Source: Pseudodonghicola sp048268305 (lineage in GTDB: Bacteria > Pseudomonadota > Alphaproteobacteria > Rhodobacterales > Rhodobacteraceae). From it: 64,000 nt of DNA. Where the stretch lies: positions 124,001-188,000 of the forward strand of contig NZ_JBLWVT010000002.1 in the NCBI RefSeq assembly GCF_048268305.1. Direction: 5' to 3'. The position numbers and the translations under genes are program-made. The notes beneath the pieces were generated by a model. That model had not been told where the DNA came from, made no database searches, and was given only the letters and a program-made list of their open reading frames with translations. This document shows, piece after piece, positions 16,940 through 25,290 of this stretch (positions are counted from its first letter, which is position 1; each line of letters begins with the position of its first letter).

Positions 16940-17984
16940 GGACAGCCGTTCAGTCGAGTTTGAGATCGCGGCAAATCCGCCGCCGCGCCTTGATAAGGCG
17001 CTTTCGCGCGATGTGCCAGACGCGGCGGCCCTGTCGCGCACCCGGTTGGCCCGGCTGATCGCCGATGGCGCGGTGCGGGTCGATGGCGTGGTGGTCTCCG
17101 ATCCCAAGGCGAAGGTCGAGGAAGGCGCGCAGATCGCCATCACCGTCGAGGCGGCCGAAGACAGCCATATCGGCCCCGAGGCGATCCCGATCGAGGTGAT
17201 CTTTGAGGATGCCGATCTGATCGTCATCAACAAGCCCGCCGGCATGGTGGTGCATCCGGCGCCGGGCTCTCCCGCCGGGACGCTGGTCAATGCGCTGCTG
17301 CATCATTGCGGCGATGATCTTTCCGGCGTCGGTGGCGTCAAGCGCCCGGGCATCGTGCATCGGATCGACAAGGACACCAGTGGTCTCTTGGTGGTGGCGA
17401 AAAGCGACGCGGCGCATCACGGGCTTGCCGCGCAGTTCGAGGCCCATAGCGCCGAGCGGCATTACAAGGCGCTTTGCTATGGGGTGCCGGAGGCCGGCGA
17501 TCCGCGGCTGCGCGGCATCAAGGGGGTGAGCTTCGAGCTGGGCAATATCATGAAGATCACCACCCAGCTTGCCCGGCACAAGACCGACCGGCAGAAACAG
17601 GCGGTGCTGTTCCAGGGCGGCCGCCATGCGGTGACCCGGGTGCGGGTGGAGGAGGGCTTTGGCACCCCGCCGGTGGTGGCGCTGGTCGATTGCTGGCTGG
17701 AGACCGGGCGCACCCATCAGATCCGGGTGCATATGGCCCATGCCGGCCATGGGCTGATCGGGGATCCCACCTATGGCGGCCGGCGCAAGCTGGCGCAGAA
17801 GGCGCTGCCCGAGGCGGCGCAGGAGGCGGTGCGGGATTTCCCGCGTCAGGCGCTCCATGCCGCGGTTCTGGGGTTTGACCACCCGGTGACGGGGGAGCAT
17901 CTGAGCTTCGAGGCGCCGCTGCCTGACGATATGGTCAGGCTGATCGCGCTGCTGCGCGGAGAGGCCGCAGACCCCGCAGAATGA
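16938..17984 (+). CDS. rluD: 23S rRNA pseudouridine synthase, RluD type
   Basis: 348 residues: an N-terminal S4 RNA-binding domain (SRTRLARLIADGAVRVDGVVV) and a RluA-family synthase domain with VINKPAGMVVHPAPG and the catalytic-aspartate motif IVHRIDKDTSGLLVVAK; GRTHQIRVHMAH closes the active site. RluD modifies helix 69 of 23S rRNA in E. coli; RluC-like activity is the alternative. The frame is open further upstream, but the ATG at 16938 gives a normal N-terminus. Its 3' end overlaps the convergent DUF4386 gene by 50 bases. Confidence 0.88.
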   Translation: MDSRSVEFEIAANPPPRLDKALSRDVPDAAALSRTRLARLIADGAVRVDGVVVSDPKAKVEEGAQIAITVEAAEDSHIGPEAIPIEVIFEDADLIVINKPAGMVVHPAPGSPAGTLVNALLHHCGDDLSGVGGVKRPGIVHRIDKDTSGLLVVAKSDAAHHGLAAQFEAHSAERHYKALCYGVPEAGDPRLRGIKGVSFELGNIMKITTQLARHKTDRQKQAVLFQGGRHAVTRVRVEEGFGTPPVVALVDCWLETGRTHQIRVHMAHAGHGLIGDPTYGGRRKLAQKALPEAAQEAVRDFPRQALHAAVLGFDHPVTGEHLSFEAPLPDDMVRLIALLRGEAADPAE

Positions 17985-18606
17985 ACCAGAGGCAGAGCGC
18001 GGTTTCCGCCACCAGCGGCAGCAGATAGGCCGGCTGCAGCGCCGCGTTCAGGTCTGGTGCGACCAGGGCGGTGAGGCTGCCGGCCAGATAGACCAGGCCG
18101 GCGCCCGCCAGCGCCCAGGGCAGAACCGGCCGCATCAGCGTGCGCAGCATCACCGCCATGATCAGGCAGTTCACCCCGAAGAAGATCAGCGCGATGTCAT
18201 AGCCCAGCCGATGCAGGGCGAGCGCCTGCATCAGCGCCCAAGGCTGCTCCAACAGTGTCGGGACCAGCGCCAGCGGCATCAGCGCCGCCGCGATCACCGC
18301 CGCCTGCACCAGCCGGAAACCGAAGGCCATCGGGGCGAACAGGGCGAAGCGGGCGGCGAAGAGGCGCAGGAAGACCGCGCCGATGGCGACATCCGCCAGC
18401 ACCATCGCCAGATCGGCCGCCAGCCCCAGCCGCCACAGCGGCAAGGCCGCGCCGATCGCCCGGGCCGTTCCCCCCGCGTCGTCAGGGGCGATCAGAGGCG
18501 CGCGGATCAGCCCCTCTGACGAGAGGCCGCAGAGGAGGATGACCAGATAGAGCCCCCCGGCGGCGATCAGCAGCGGGCGAGGCGGGGTGTCGGGGGCAAG
18601 GGACAT
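17935..18606 (-). CDS. DUF4386 family integral membrane protein
   Basis: 223 residues with about six hydrophobic helices, starting LLIAAGGLYLVILLCGLSSE and ending LVAETALCLWFILRG. The pattern of an early helix, a charged loop with RAIGAALPLWRLGLAADL, and the central ALHRLGYDIALIFFGVN fits DUF4386 proteins, whose role is unknown. It overlaps the 3' end of rluD. It appears to be a single-gene transcription unit. Confidence 0.75.
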   Translation of the reverse strand: MSLAPDTPPRPLLIAAGGLYLVILLCGLSSEGLIRAPLIAPDDAGGTARAIGAALPLWRLGLAADLAMVLADVAIGAVFLRLFAARFALFAPMAFGFRLVQAAVIAAALMPLALVPTLLEQPWALMQALALHRLGYDIALIFFGVNCLIMAVMLRTLMRPVLPWALAGAGLVYLAGSLTALVAPDLNAALQPAYLLPLVAETALCLWFILRGLRPLRAAARSA

Positions 18607-18928
18607 CGGCGAACCTCTTCATGCCTGGCAGAGCGGGATATCGGCAGACTATCGCCTGTCCTGATAGTCGAAACTGGCGCGAGACGCGAAAAAATCGTGC
18701 GAAAATGCTGAGATAATGCGTTTCGGCGGGGGGTGGAGCATATGTTACATGTTCTGTGCAGCAGACCACATGCGCGTGAGCGCGCGGTGACATGGGTTTC
18801 TTTGCGACGGAACCCGGCCCATATTTCGTATTACCTAAGTCAGCCCCTTGAAACGACAGGGGCGCTTACCTACCTCGATGTTAAGTTGATAAACATAACA
18901 CGATATACAGACGGAGAGACAGAGGATC
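18607..18928. other. Spacer upstream of rpoH
   Basis: 322 bases without a convincing gene. Its distal part is AT-richer and should hold the rpoH promoters. The inverted repeat GCCCCT (18843-18848) / AGGGGC (18858-18863) surrounds a CTTGAAA element, listed separately. Nothing else is recognised. Confidence 0.6.
18847..18880 (+). promoter_or_regulatory. Possible heat-shock-type promoter element upstream of rpoH
   Basis: CTTGAAA at 18847-18853 matches the -35 element recognised by sigma-32. The matching -10 (CCCATNT type) is poor: only CTACCTCGATG lies near the right distance. If real it would give RpoH autoregulation. The evidence is one half of a promoter only. Confidence 0.3.
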
Positions 18929-19825
18929 ATGGCGAATTATGCTAACTTGCCGGCACCGACCCCCGAAGGTGGGCTGAATCGGTATCTGCAGGAGATTCGC
19001 AAATTCCCCCTCCTGGAGCCGGAAGAGGAATATATGCTGGCCAAGCGCTGGGTCGAGGAGCAGGACGCTCAGGCGGCGCATCGGATGGTGACCAGCCACC
19101 TGCGGCTGGCGGCCAAGATCGCCATGGGCTATCGCGGCTACGGTCTGCCGCAGGCCGAGGTGATTTCCGAGGCCAACGTCGGGCTGATGCAGGCGGTCAA
19201 ACGCTTCGACCCGGAAAAGGGCTTCCGCCTCGCCACCTATGCGATGTGGTGGATCCGCGCCTCGATCCAGGAATATATCCTGCGGTCCTGGTCGCTGGTG
19301 AAGCTCGGCACCACCTCGGCGCAGAAGAAGCTGTTCTTCAACCTGCGCAAGGCCAAGGCCCGCATCGGCGCGCTGGAAGAGGGCGACCTGCGCCCCGAAC
19401 ACGTCAAGCAGATCGCCAACGATCTGGGCGTGACCGAGGAAGAGGTCACCTCGATGAACCGGCGGATGTCGGGCGGCGATGCTTCGCTGAACGCCACCGT
19501 CGGATCCGAAGGCGAAGGTTCGATGCAATGGCAGGACTGGCTGGAGGACGAGGATGCCGATCAGGCGGCTGATTTCGAGGAACGTGATGAGCTGGAGGCG
19601 CGGCGCGAGTTGCTGGCGCGGGCGCTCGACGTTCTGAACGACCGCGAAAAGGACATCCTGACCCAGCGCCGCCTGGCCGATCAGCCGGTCACGCTGGAGG
19701 ATCTGAGCACGCAGTACAAGGTCAGCCGCGAACGGATCCGCCAGATCGAGGTGCGCGCCTTCGAGAAACTGCAGAAGAAGATGCGCGATCTGGCCAAGGA
19801 AAAGGGCATGCTGACCCCGGCCTGA
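18929..19825 (+). CDS. rpoH: RNA polymerase sigma-32 factor (heat shock)
   Basis: 298-residue sigma-70 family factor. Region 2 shows HLRLAAKIAMGYRGYGLPQAE and RLATYAMWWIRASIQEYI; the RpoH box is the segment LGTTSAQKKLFFNLRKAKAR; region 4.2 reads VSRERIRQIEVRAFEKL. Region 1.1 of housekeeping sigma factors is absent, as expected for RpoH. AGAGGA precedes the ATG. It would direct transcription of chaperone and protease genes, of which lon in this window is a candidate. Many Rhodobacteraceae have a second RpoH (RpoHII); which paralog this is cannot be settled here. Confidence 0.95.
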   Translation: MANYANLPAPTPEGGLNRYLQEIRKFPLLEPEEEYMLAKRWVEEQDAQAAHRMVTSHLRLAAKIAMGYRGYGLPQAEVISEANVGLMQAVKRFDPEKGFRLATYAMWWIRASIQEYILRSWSLVKLGTTSAQKKLFFNLRKAKARIGALEEGDLRPEHVKQIANDLGVTEEEVTSMNRRMSGGDASLNATVGSEGEGSMQWQDWLEDEDADQAADFEERDELEARRELLARALDVLNDREKDILTQRRLADQPVTLEDLSTQYKVSRERIRQIEVRAFEKLQKKMRDLAKEKGMLTPA

Positions 19826-19867
19826 TCGGGATCGGCAACCGGTCTCCCCAAACCCGGCCCTTTACGG

Positions 19868-19896
19868 AACCCCGCCCCGGCAAAGGGCGGGGTTTT
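19868..19896 (+). terminator. Rho-independent terminator of rpoH
   Basis: A perfect 10-base stem, AACCCCGCCC and GGGCGGGGTT, with a 7-base loop, followed by TT, 43 bases after the rpoH stop. Confidence 0.8.
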
Positions 19897-20411
19897 CATA
19901 TGTGTGGGGCGTCTCGCCTGCTCTTCAAGGGGGGCGTGCCGGTCCTTCCAAGCGTGATTCCAGAACTGGTCTGTCCCGGGGTTCCGCCCGCTCGCGGCGG
20001 AAGGGAGGCGCAGCAGAAATCGCCCCGGGGGAGCGCTTACCCGCCGAATATCCATAGGACCGTTTGTCCCTGCGCCTTCCCGGGGCTCCGCCCGTTCGTG
20101 GGTGAAAACGGTCCACTGGACCGTTTCCTAGACGGAACCCTCCCTGGGCTCCGCCCGTTCGCGGCTGAAAACAGTCCACTGGACTGTTTTCCGGGCGCCG
20201 CTCACCCCCCTTTTTCTAGCGGCAAATATCCCGGGGAGTTTGAGGGGCTGGCCCCTCAATCCCGATCAGGGTGTAAAGCACGAGGCCCAGAAAGCTGCCC
20301 TCCGCTAAGGCGCATCCCCCGGGCTTCGCCGAGAAAATCCGCTCCCACGTGGCATCCCTCTGGGCAAATGGCGGTGTGATGCTTAAATTTCCGGTCTCAG
20401 GAGGATTGCGG
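19897..20411. other. Spacer between the rpoH terminator and the DksA-like gene
   Basis: About 515 bases with no convincing gene. It is mainly occupied by repeat copy A. A further perfect inverted repeat, TTGAGGGGC-TG-GCCCCTCAA (20240-20259), closes the repeat. AGGAGG at 20399-20404 serves the next gene. Confidence 0.65.
20060..20259 (+). repeat. Dispersed intergenic repeat, copy A (two hairpins)
   Basis: It shares with copies B and C the string of modules: GGGCTCCGCCCGTTCG, a hairpin of about 25 bases, CCGGGCGCCGCTCACC, and TTTTTCTAGC followed by AAATATCCCGGGG. The hairpin occurs twice here (20104-20128 and 20167-20191). The second has an A at 20173 and a T at 20185 where the copy at 33384 has G and C, so both arms changed together. 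Confidence 0.85.
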
Positions 20412-20681
20412 ATGGCAAGCGGATGGGCCCGGGACGGGGCGGTGAACGAACAGATCGAGGCCTCGATCAGTGATGAGCTTGCGCGGCTCAAGGCCCGGCG
20501 CGCGCCAGTGGGTGAAAGCCTGACCCATTGCGCCGAATGCGAGGAACCGATCCCCGAGGCGCGGCGCAAGGCGATCCCCGGCGTCAAGCTGTGTCTCGAC
20601 TGCCAGCAGGACCGCGACGCGGCCTTCAAGCCGCGGGCCGGCATCAACCGGCGCGGCTCGAAGGACAGCCAGTTGAAATAG
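20412..20681 (+). CDS. DksA/TraR-type C4 zinc-finger protein
   Basis: 89 residues with the zinc finger CAEC...CLDC (HCAECEEPIPEARRKAIPG then KLCLDCQ) typical of short TraR/DksA-like proteins. These bind RNA polymerase through the secondary channel; short forms such as TraR can act without ppGpp. The long coiled coil of full-size DksA is absent; only a short helix (EQIEASISDELARLKARRA) precedes the finger. Strong AGGAGG seven bases before the ATG at 20412. It is isolated, between a repeat and a convergent operon. Confidence 0.85.
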   Translation: MASGWARDGAVNEQIEASISDELARLKARRAPVGESLTHCAECEEPIPEARRKAIPGVKLCLDCQQDRDAAFKPRAGINRRGSKDSQLK

Positions 20682-20685
20682 GGGC

Positions 20686-20913
20686 TTAGCGGCCTTTCTT
20701 CTGGCGCCGCCAGCGCAGGAAAAGCCGCACATCAAAGGCCGCGATCATCAGCCCCAGCGGGATCATCCAGAATCCCAGCACCGGCAGGAAGCCGAAGGTG
20801 CCGCCGATCATCAGCAGACCCCCCAGCCCGAACCGCGCCCCGCGGGGCACCCGGCGGTTGATCCGCATCATCACCGGGGACAGCGGGGCGCGGATGTCGG
20901 CCCAGCGGATCAT
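20686..20913 (-). CDS. Small membrane protein, unknown
   Basis: 75 residues: basic N-terminus (RINRRVPRGARFGL), two hydrophobic segments (GGLLMIGGTFGFLPVLGFWMI and PLGLMIAAFDV) and a very basic tail (RLFLRWRRQKKGR). I do not recognise a defined family. Its ATG overlaps the stop of the acetyltransferase gene (TGA within ATGA), so it is translationally coupled and last in the pepF-led gene set. Confidence 0.7.
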   Translation of the reverse strand: MIRWADIRAPLSPVMMRINRRVPRGARFGLGGLLMIGGTFGFLPVLGFWMIPLGLMIAAFDVRLFLRWRRQKKGR

Positions 20914-21410
20914 CCCGCCGGGGTATCGGTCAGCGCAAGCCGCAGGATATGTTGCGGCCCGGCGCCGCCGCCAAGGTAATCGGCGCCGGTGTCGATGAAA
21001 CCGCCTGCAAGATAGGCGGCGCGCGCCCGCGGGTTGCGGTGGTTGACGGTCAGATAACAGGCATGGGCCTGCGGATACTCTTGGCACAGGTAATCGCGCA
21101 ACAGCCGGCAGGCGGCGCTGGCGATGCCGCGGCCCTGATGGCGGTGGTCGATCGAAAACATGCGCAGACCGATGCTGCCGGCCTCGGCGAAGTCATGCGC
21201 CTCCGGGTAATCGGGATCGATGCCGAAGAAGCCGACGGTGTGATCTCCTTCGCGGATCAGATGCCCGTCGCGCCGCCCGCGCGCCTTGGCCAGCGCCTGT
21301 GCCGGCGGGGCGGAGAATTCATGCTGCTCGGGGGGCAGGGTCAGATCGGCGATCAGATCAACGCGGCCGGCAGGGAGGGGGGAGAGGGTGACGGGCATGG
21401 GGCTGTCCAC
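20910..21410 (-). CDS. GNAT family N-acetyltransferase
   Basis: 166 residues. The acetyl-CoA pyrophosphate loop is visible as HRHQGRGIASAACRLL, preceded by the strand GSIGLRMFSID and followed by YLTVNHRNPRARAAYLAGGF, all in GNAT order. The GTG at 21410 is the longest start; the ATG at 21398 is an equally possible start. The acceptor substrate is unknown. It lies between two unknown genes of the same set, 11 bases after the upstream stop. Confidence 0.82.
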   Translation of the reverse strand: MDSPMPVTLSPLPAGRVDLIADLTLPPEQHEFSAPPAQALAKARGRRDGHLIREGDHTVGFFGIDPDYPEAHDFAEAGSIGLRMFSIDHRHQGRGIASAACRLLRDYLCQEYPQAHACYLTVNHRNPRARAAYLAGGFIDTGADYLGGGAGPQHILRLALTDTPAG

Positions 21411-21421
21411 TTTGCTTGGGG

Positions 21422-21820
21422 TCAGGGGGAGGCCGGAACCGTGAAGGTGCGGTGCTTGCGCGGATCGGTCCCGCTCCAGTTTCTCGGCCCGTTTTCCGGG
21501 TTAAAGGACAGGCAATAAGCCTCCCAGGCTGCGAAGGTCTTGTCGAAGTCTGGGGTTCCTTCGCGCTCGATGATCCAGCCCTGCGCCCGCAACTCGGGCT
21601 CAAGCCGGCTGAAGGGCACCGGATCCTTCTCGGCAACCGGAAAGTCCAGGCCGGTGCCCAGTTCCCGCAGCAACCGGACGGGGGCGAAGCGTATCCCGTC
21701 CGGCGTGAGGAAATGCTGCGGCTGCCGCAGCAGGCGGCGAAACTCCTCTGGATGGGTGGACTGGAGGCGCTGAAACGCCTCCCAACCCCGGATCAGCACC
21801 CAAGAGGAGATCAGGCTCAC
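21422..21820 (-). CDS. Conserved-looking hypothetical protein, 132 aa
   Basis: No family recognised. The protein is soluble and tryptophan-rich, with WEAFQRLQSTHPEEFRRLL near the start and a C-terminal part with DKTFAAWEAYCLSFNPENGP. The GTG start overlaps the pepF stop (GTGA), so it is likely translated together with pepF. The coding frame has the GC-rich third positions of its neighbours, supporting a real gene. Confidence 0.6.
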   Translation of the reverse strand: MSLISSWVLIRGWEAFQRLQSTHPEEFRRLLRQPQHFLTPDGIRFAPVRLLRELGTGLDFPVAEKDPVPFSRLEPELRAQGWIIEREGTPDFDKTFAAWEAYCLSFNPENGPRNWSGTDPRKHRTFTVPASP

Positions 21821-23652
21821 GCCTCCATCGCCTCCAACTCGTCGATGAAGCCCGAGATCATGTCGAGCCCCTTGTTCCAGAAGGCCGGGTCGCTGGCATC
21901 GAGCCCGAAGGGGGCCAGCAGCTCCTTGTGATGCTTCGATCCGCCCGCCTTCAGCATGTCGAAATACTTGTCCTGGAAGCCCGGCGCGCCCTCGGCGTAG
22001 ACCGAGTAGAGCGCGTTCACCAGCCCGTCGCCAAAGGCATAGGCATAGACATAGAAGGGCGAATGGATGAAGTGGGGGATATAGGCCCAGAAGGTCTCGT
22101 ACCCGTCCATATATTCAAAGGCGTCGCCCAGCGATTCCGCCTGCACCGACATCCAGAGCGCGTTGATGTCGTCCGGCGTCAGCTCTCCGCCGCGCCGCGC
22201 CGCGTGCAGCTTGCACTCGAAGTCATAGAAGGCGATCTGGCGGACCACCGTGTTGATCATGTCCTCGACCTTGCCGGCCAGCAGCACCTTGCGTTCGGCC
22301 TGATCCTTGGCGCCGTCGAGCATCTTGCGGAAGGTCAGCATCTCGCCGAAGACGCTGGCGGTCTCGGCCAGGGTCAGCGGCGTCTGGCTGAGCATCTCGC
22401 CCTGGCCCGCCGCCAGCACCTGGTGGACGCCATGGCCCAGCTCATGCGCCAGCGTCATCACGTCGCGCGGCTTGCCGAGGTAGTTCAGCAGGATATAGGG
22501 GTGCACATCGGTGACGGTGGGATGGGCGAAGGCGCCCGGCGCCTTGCCGGGTTTCACGCCGGCGTCGATCCAGCCCTTGGCGAAGAAGGGGGCGGCGATT
22601 TCGCCCATGCGCGGGTCGAAGGCGGTATAGGCCGACATCACGGTCTGTTCCGCCTCGGCCCAGGGCACCAGGCGGGTCGCCTCCATCGGCAGCGGCGCGT
22701 TGCGGTCCCAGATCTGCAGCTTGTCGAGCCCGAGCCATTTGCGCTTCAGCTCGTAATAACGGTGGCTGAGGCGGGGATAGGCGGCGACCACGGCGCTGCG
22801 CAGCGCCTCGACCACCTCGGGTTCGACATCGTTCGACAGGTGCCGCGCGGTCTGGGCGGTGGGCATGCCGCGCCAACGGTCGATGATTTCCTTCTCTTTC
22901 GCCTGGGTGTTGTGAACGCGGGCGAAGGTCTTGATGTTCTTCTCGAACACTTCGGCCAGCGCGCGGGCGCCGGCCTCGCGCTCGCTGCGGTCCTGTTCGG
23001 TCATCCGGTTCAGCGTCGCTTCGATGCCGAGGGTCTCACCGTCGACCTCGAACTCCAATCCGGCGATGGTTTCGTCGAACAGCCGTTCCCAGGCATCGCC
23101 CACCACGCCCATGTCGTGGAGGAATTTCTCCATCTCGTCGGAAAGCTGATAGGGTTTCATCGCCCGGATGCGGCGGAACACCGGCGCATAGCGGGCCAGA
23201 TCGGTATTGGCGGCGAAGAGCGTCTGCAGCTTGTCTTCGGCGATCCGGTTCAGTTCCAGGCTGAAGAAGACCAGCGGGGTGGTGAAATTGGTGATCTTCT
23301 CCTGACAGTCGGAGAGGAACTTGGCGCGACCCGCGTCGGTGGTTTGCTGGTAATAGCGCAGGCCGGCATAGGACATGATACGCCCGGCGATCTGGCTGAT
23401 CTTCTCGTCGCGCAGCACGCAGGTCAGCAGCCCCTCGGCATCGAGGCTGTCGAGCTTGCCTTCGTAATCGGAGGCAAAGCTGGCGCAGGCCTGGTCCAGC
23501 CAGTCGAGATCGCGCTTGAGTTCGGGCGCGTCCTCACCGGTGTAGAGGTCGTTCAAGTCCCAGTCGGGCAGGTTGCCCAGCGGCGCGGCGCCGGCGTCTG
23601 TCTTGTCGAGAGCGGGGCGCGGCGCGAAGGGCAGGGCGGCGAAGGGTGTCAT
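21817..23652 (-). CDS. pepF: Oligoendopeptidase F, M3 family zinc metallopeptidase
   Basis: 611 residues with the M3 zinc motif LAHELGHGVHQ (HExxH) and the downstream glutamate region TLAETASVFGEM. The N-terminus GNLPDWDLNDLYTG is characteristic of PepF. Family members cleave short oligopeptides in the cytoplasm. The frame is open upstream of 23652, but the ATG there has AGAGG at the right distance and starts at the typical point. It is the first gene of four overlapping genes ending at 20686. Repeat copy B lies upstream. Confidence 0.93.
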   Translation of the reverse strand: MTPFAALPFAPRPALDKTDAGAAPLGNLPDWDLNDLYTGEDAPELKRDLDWLDQACASFASDYEGKLDSLDAEGLLTCVLRDEKISQIAGRIMSYAGLRYYQQTTDAGRAKFLSDCQEKITNFTTPLVFFSLELNRIAEDKLQTLFAANTDLARYAPVFRRIRAMKPYQLSDEMEKFLHDMGVVGDAWERLFDETIAGLEFEVDGETLGIEATLNRMTEQDRSEREAGARALAEVFEKNIKTFARVHNTQAKEKEIIDRWRGMPTAQTARHLSNDVEPEVVEALRSAVVAAYPRLSHRYYELKRKWLGLDKLQIWDRNAPLPMEATRLVPWAEAEQTVMSAYTAFDPRMGEIAAPFFAKGWIDAGVKPGKAPGAFAHPTVTDVHPYILLNYLGKPRDVMTLAHELGHGVHQVLAAGQGEMLSQTPLTLAETASVFGEMLTFRKMLDGAKDQAERKVLLAGKVEDMINTVVRQIAFYDFECKLHAARRGGELTPDDINALWMSVQAESLGDAFEYMDGYETFWAYIPHFIHSPFYVYAYAFGDGLVNALYSVYAEGAPGFQDKYFDMLKAGGSKHHKELLAPFGLDASDPAFWNKGLDMISGFIDELEAMEA

Positions 23653-23986
23653 CGGAAACCTCTGTGTCTGTTTACAGAAAGGATTAGGGGCGCGGGGCGT
23701 CAGGTTCAAGGCCGGGGCTTGGTATGAGACTTGGGGGAAGGGGGCAGGGGCGCTGCCCCTCTGCGCCTGGCGGCGCATTCACCCCGGGATATTTGCCGCT
23801 AGAAAAAGGCGGGTGAGCGGCGCAGGGACAAACAGTCCAGTGGACGGTTTTCAGCCGCGAACGGGCGGAGCCCAGGGAGGGTACCGTCTAGGAAACGCCC
23901 CAGTGAAGCGTTTCAGCCGTGAACGGGCGGCGCCTGAAAAACAGCAGCCATCCGGCGAGAACGGGCGCCTCCGGGGCCTGTTCGGC
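23653..23986. other. Spacer between pepF and the hydrolase gene
   Basis: 334 bases without a convincing gene, mostly repeat copy B. The pepF promoter should lie in 23653-23729, but no clear hexamers are seen. Confidence 0.55.
23730..23945 (-). repeat. Dispersed intergenic repeat, copy B (reverse orientation)
   Basis: Read on the minus strand it matches copies A and C: GGGCTCCGCCCGTTCG, hairpins centred near 23841 and 23903, TTTTTCTAGCGGCAAATATC, CCGGGGTGAATGCGCCGC, and a closing AGGGGCAGCGCCCCTGCC. The first hairpin has one arm mismatch; the second keeps GAAACGC/GCGTTTC arms with a different centre. Its outer end, CTTGGGGGAAGGGGGC, is identical to the start of copy D. Confidence 0.85.
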
Positions 23987-24931
23987 TCAGCGTGCGGCGT
24001 CGAAGAGTGCCGCCATGCGGTCGAAGGCATGGGCGCGGGTGGCGGCATCTTCCATCAAAACCTCGTGCTTGCCGCCCTCGATCAGCTCAAGCTCGCCCCG
24101 GCGCCAATTGGCCATGCGCGCCCGGATCGCCGCGCCGGAGACAATGGCGTCGGCGGTGCCGAAGAAGGTGATACAGGGCAGGTCGGGCGCCGGCAGATGG
24201 GCAAGGCGGGCGGTTTCGCGCAGGGCCTCGCGCAGCCATTGCAGGCTGGGGCCGCCGATGCCGAGTTCGGGGTGGGCTTGGAGCTGGCTTTGGATGAAGC
24301 GGTACATCTCCGGGTCGTTGGTCAGCCCGTTGCCCTCGAAGGGTTGGATCTGGAAGTAGTTTTCGCCCTTGGTGCCGGGGCTGAGACGGTGGGACAGGCC
24401 GAAAAACGCGCTGAGCGCGGTCACCCCATGGGCAAGGGTGCGCTGCGCTGCGGTGAGGGATATCGCCCACATTGGCCCGGTAAAGGCGGCGGCGGCGACC
24501 GGCAGCCCCTCGATCAGGGCGCGCAGGCCGATGCAGCCGCCCATCGAATGGGCGATCAGGAACCAGGGCCCCGGCAGATCAAGCAGGGCGGCTGCCTGGG
24601 TGAGGGCGGCGACATCGCGCTGATAATCGGGGAAGTTGGCGACATGGCCCGGGCGCGGATCGGGCAACAGCCGGTCGGCCAGCCCCTGGCCGCGCCAGTC
24701 GACCACCAGGGTGGCAAAGCCGCGCGCCGCCAGATCGCCGACGGCGGGGCCGTATTTCTCGATATATTCGGTGCGGCCGGGAAACAGCAGGACGGTGCCC
24801 TTGGCCGCGCCTTCGGGGCGCCAGTGGGCGATGCGGATGCGCGGCCCGTCCTCGGTGGTCAGCCAATGCGCGGCGCCGCCCGGGGGGGCGCCGGCCACAT
24901 CGGCAAAGAGGGGGGCCGGCGCCAGCCGCAT
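23987..24931 (-). CDS. Alpha/beta hydrolase, lysophospholipase (PldB)-like
   Basis: 314 residues. The nucleophile elbow is IAHSMGGCIG (serine in AHSMGG); GTVLLFPGRTEYIEKYG and ATLVVDWRGQGLADR are the strand-loop segments of the monoacylglycerol lipase/PldB group, and ITFFGTADAIVSG plus GGKHEVLME supply the acid and histidine. Probably a cytoplasmic esterase or lysophospholipase. The ATG shares one base with the stop of the SCP2 gene, so the two are co-translated. Confidence 0.87.
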   Translation of the reverse strand: MRLAPAPLFADVAGAPPGGAAHWLTTEDGPRIRIAHWRPEGAAKGTVLLFPGRTEYIEKYGPAVGDLAARGFATLVVDWRGQGLADRLLPDPRPGHVANFPDYQRDVAALTQAAALLDLPGPWFLIAHSMGGCIGLRALIEGLPVAAAAFTGPMWAISLTAAQRTLAHGVTALSAFFGLSHRLSPGTKGENYFQIQPFEGNGLTNDPEMYRFIQSQLQAHPELGIGGPSLQWLREALRETARLAHLPAPDLPCITFFGTADAIVSGAAIRARMANWRRGELELIEGGKHEVLMEDAATRAHAFDRMAALFDAAR

Positions 24932-25218
24932 CAGGCCAGCACCGCGGCCAGTTTCATCGCCAGCCCCATGTCGCCGTCGATGCTGAGCTTGCCGGTCATG
25001 AAGGCCGAGGTCGGGTTCAGATCGCCGGTGACGATCGCCTGCAGGGTCTCCGAATCGGCGCTGAGCGTCACGTCGGCCTCTTCATCGGCGATGCGGGCGC
25101 CGTCGGCGTCCAGCATGATGGCGCCGAGGTCGGTGATCTGCAGCTTGGCGCAGCCGTCGAAGCCGCCGCCCAGCTTTTCATTCAGTTCGGCCACGGCGGT
25201 TTCCAGAAAGTCGCTCAT
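24931..25218 (-). CDS. SCP2 sterol-binding domain protein
   Basis: 95 residues that consist of a single SCP2-type lipid-binding domain: LNEKLGGGFDGCAKLQITDLG, then DADVTLS-like strand EEADVTLSADSETLQAIVTG, and SAFMTGKLSIDGDMGLAMKL, the conserved end of the family. Such proteins bind acyl chains in a hydrophobic tunnel. Its link to the lipase-like hydrolase suggests a role in lipid turnover; this is inference. The frame is open further upstream, but the ATG at 25218 gives the complete domain. Confidence 0.88.
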   Translation of the reverse strand: MSDFLETAVAELNEKLGGGFDGCAKLQITDLGAIMLDADGARIADEEADVTLSADSETLQAIVTGDLNPTSAFMTGKLSIDGDMGLAMKLAAVLA

Positions 25219-25290
25219 CTGATATCTCTTCCGTTTCTCTTCGGGCGGCCTCTGGTATTCGGCGCGCACCGCGTTACATTCATCATTGTT

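Noticed and set aside
20060..20259. Repeat copies as CRISPR or insertion-sequence remnants
   Set aside because: The copies are not in regular arrays with unique spacers and contain no transposase frame; they are diverged, isolated hairpin units in spacers.
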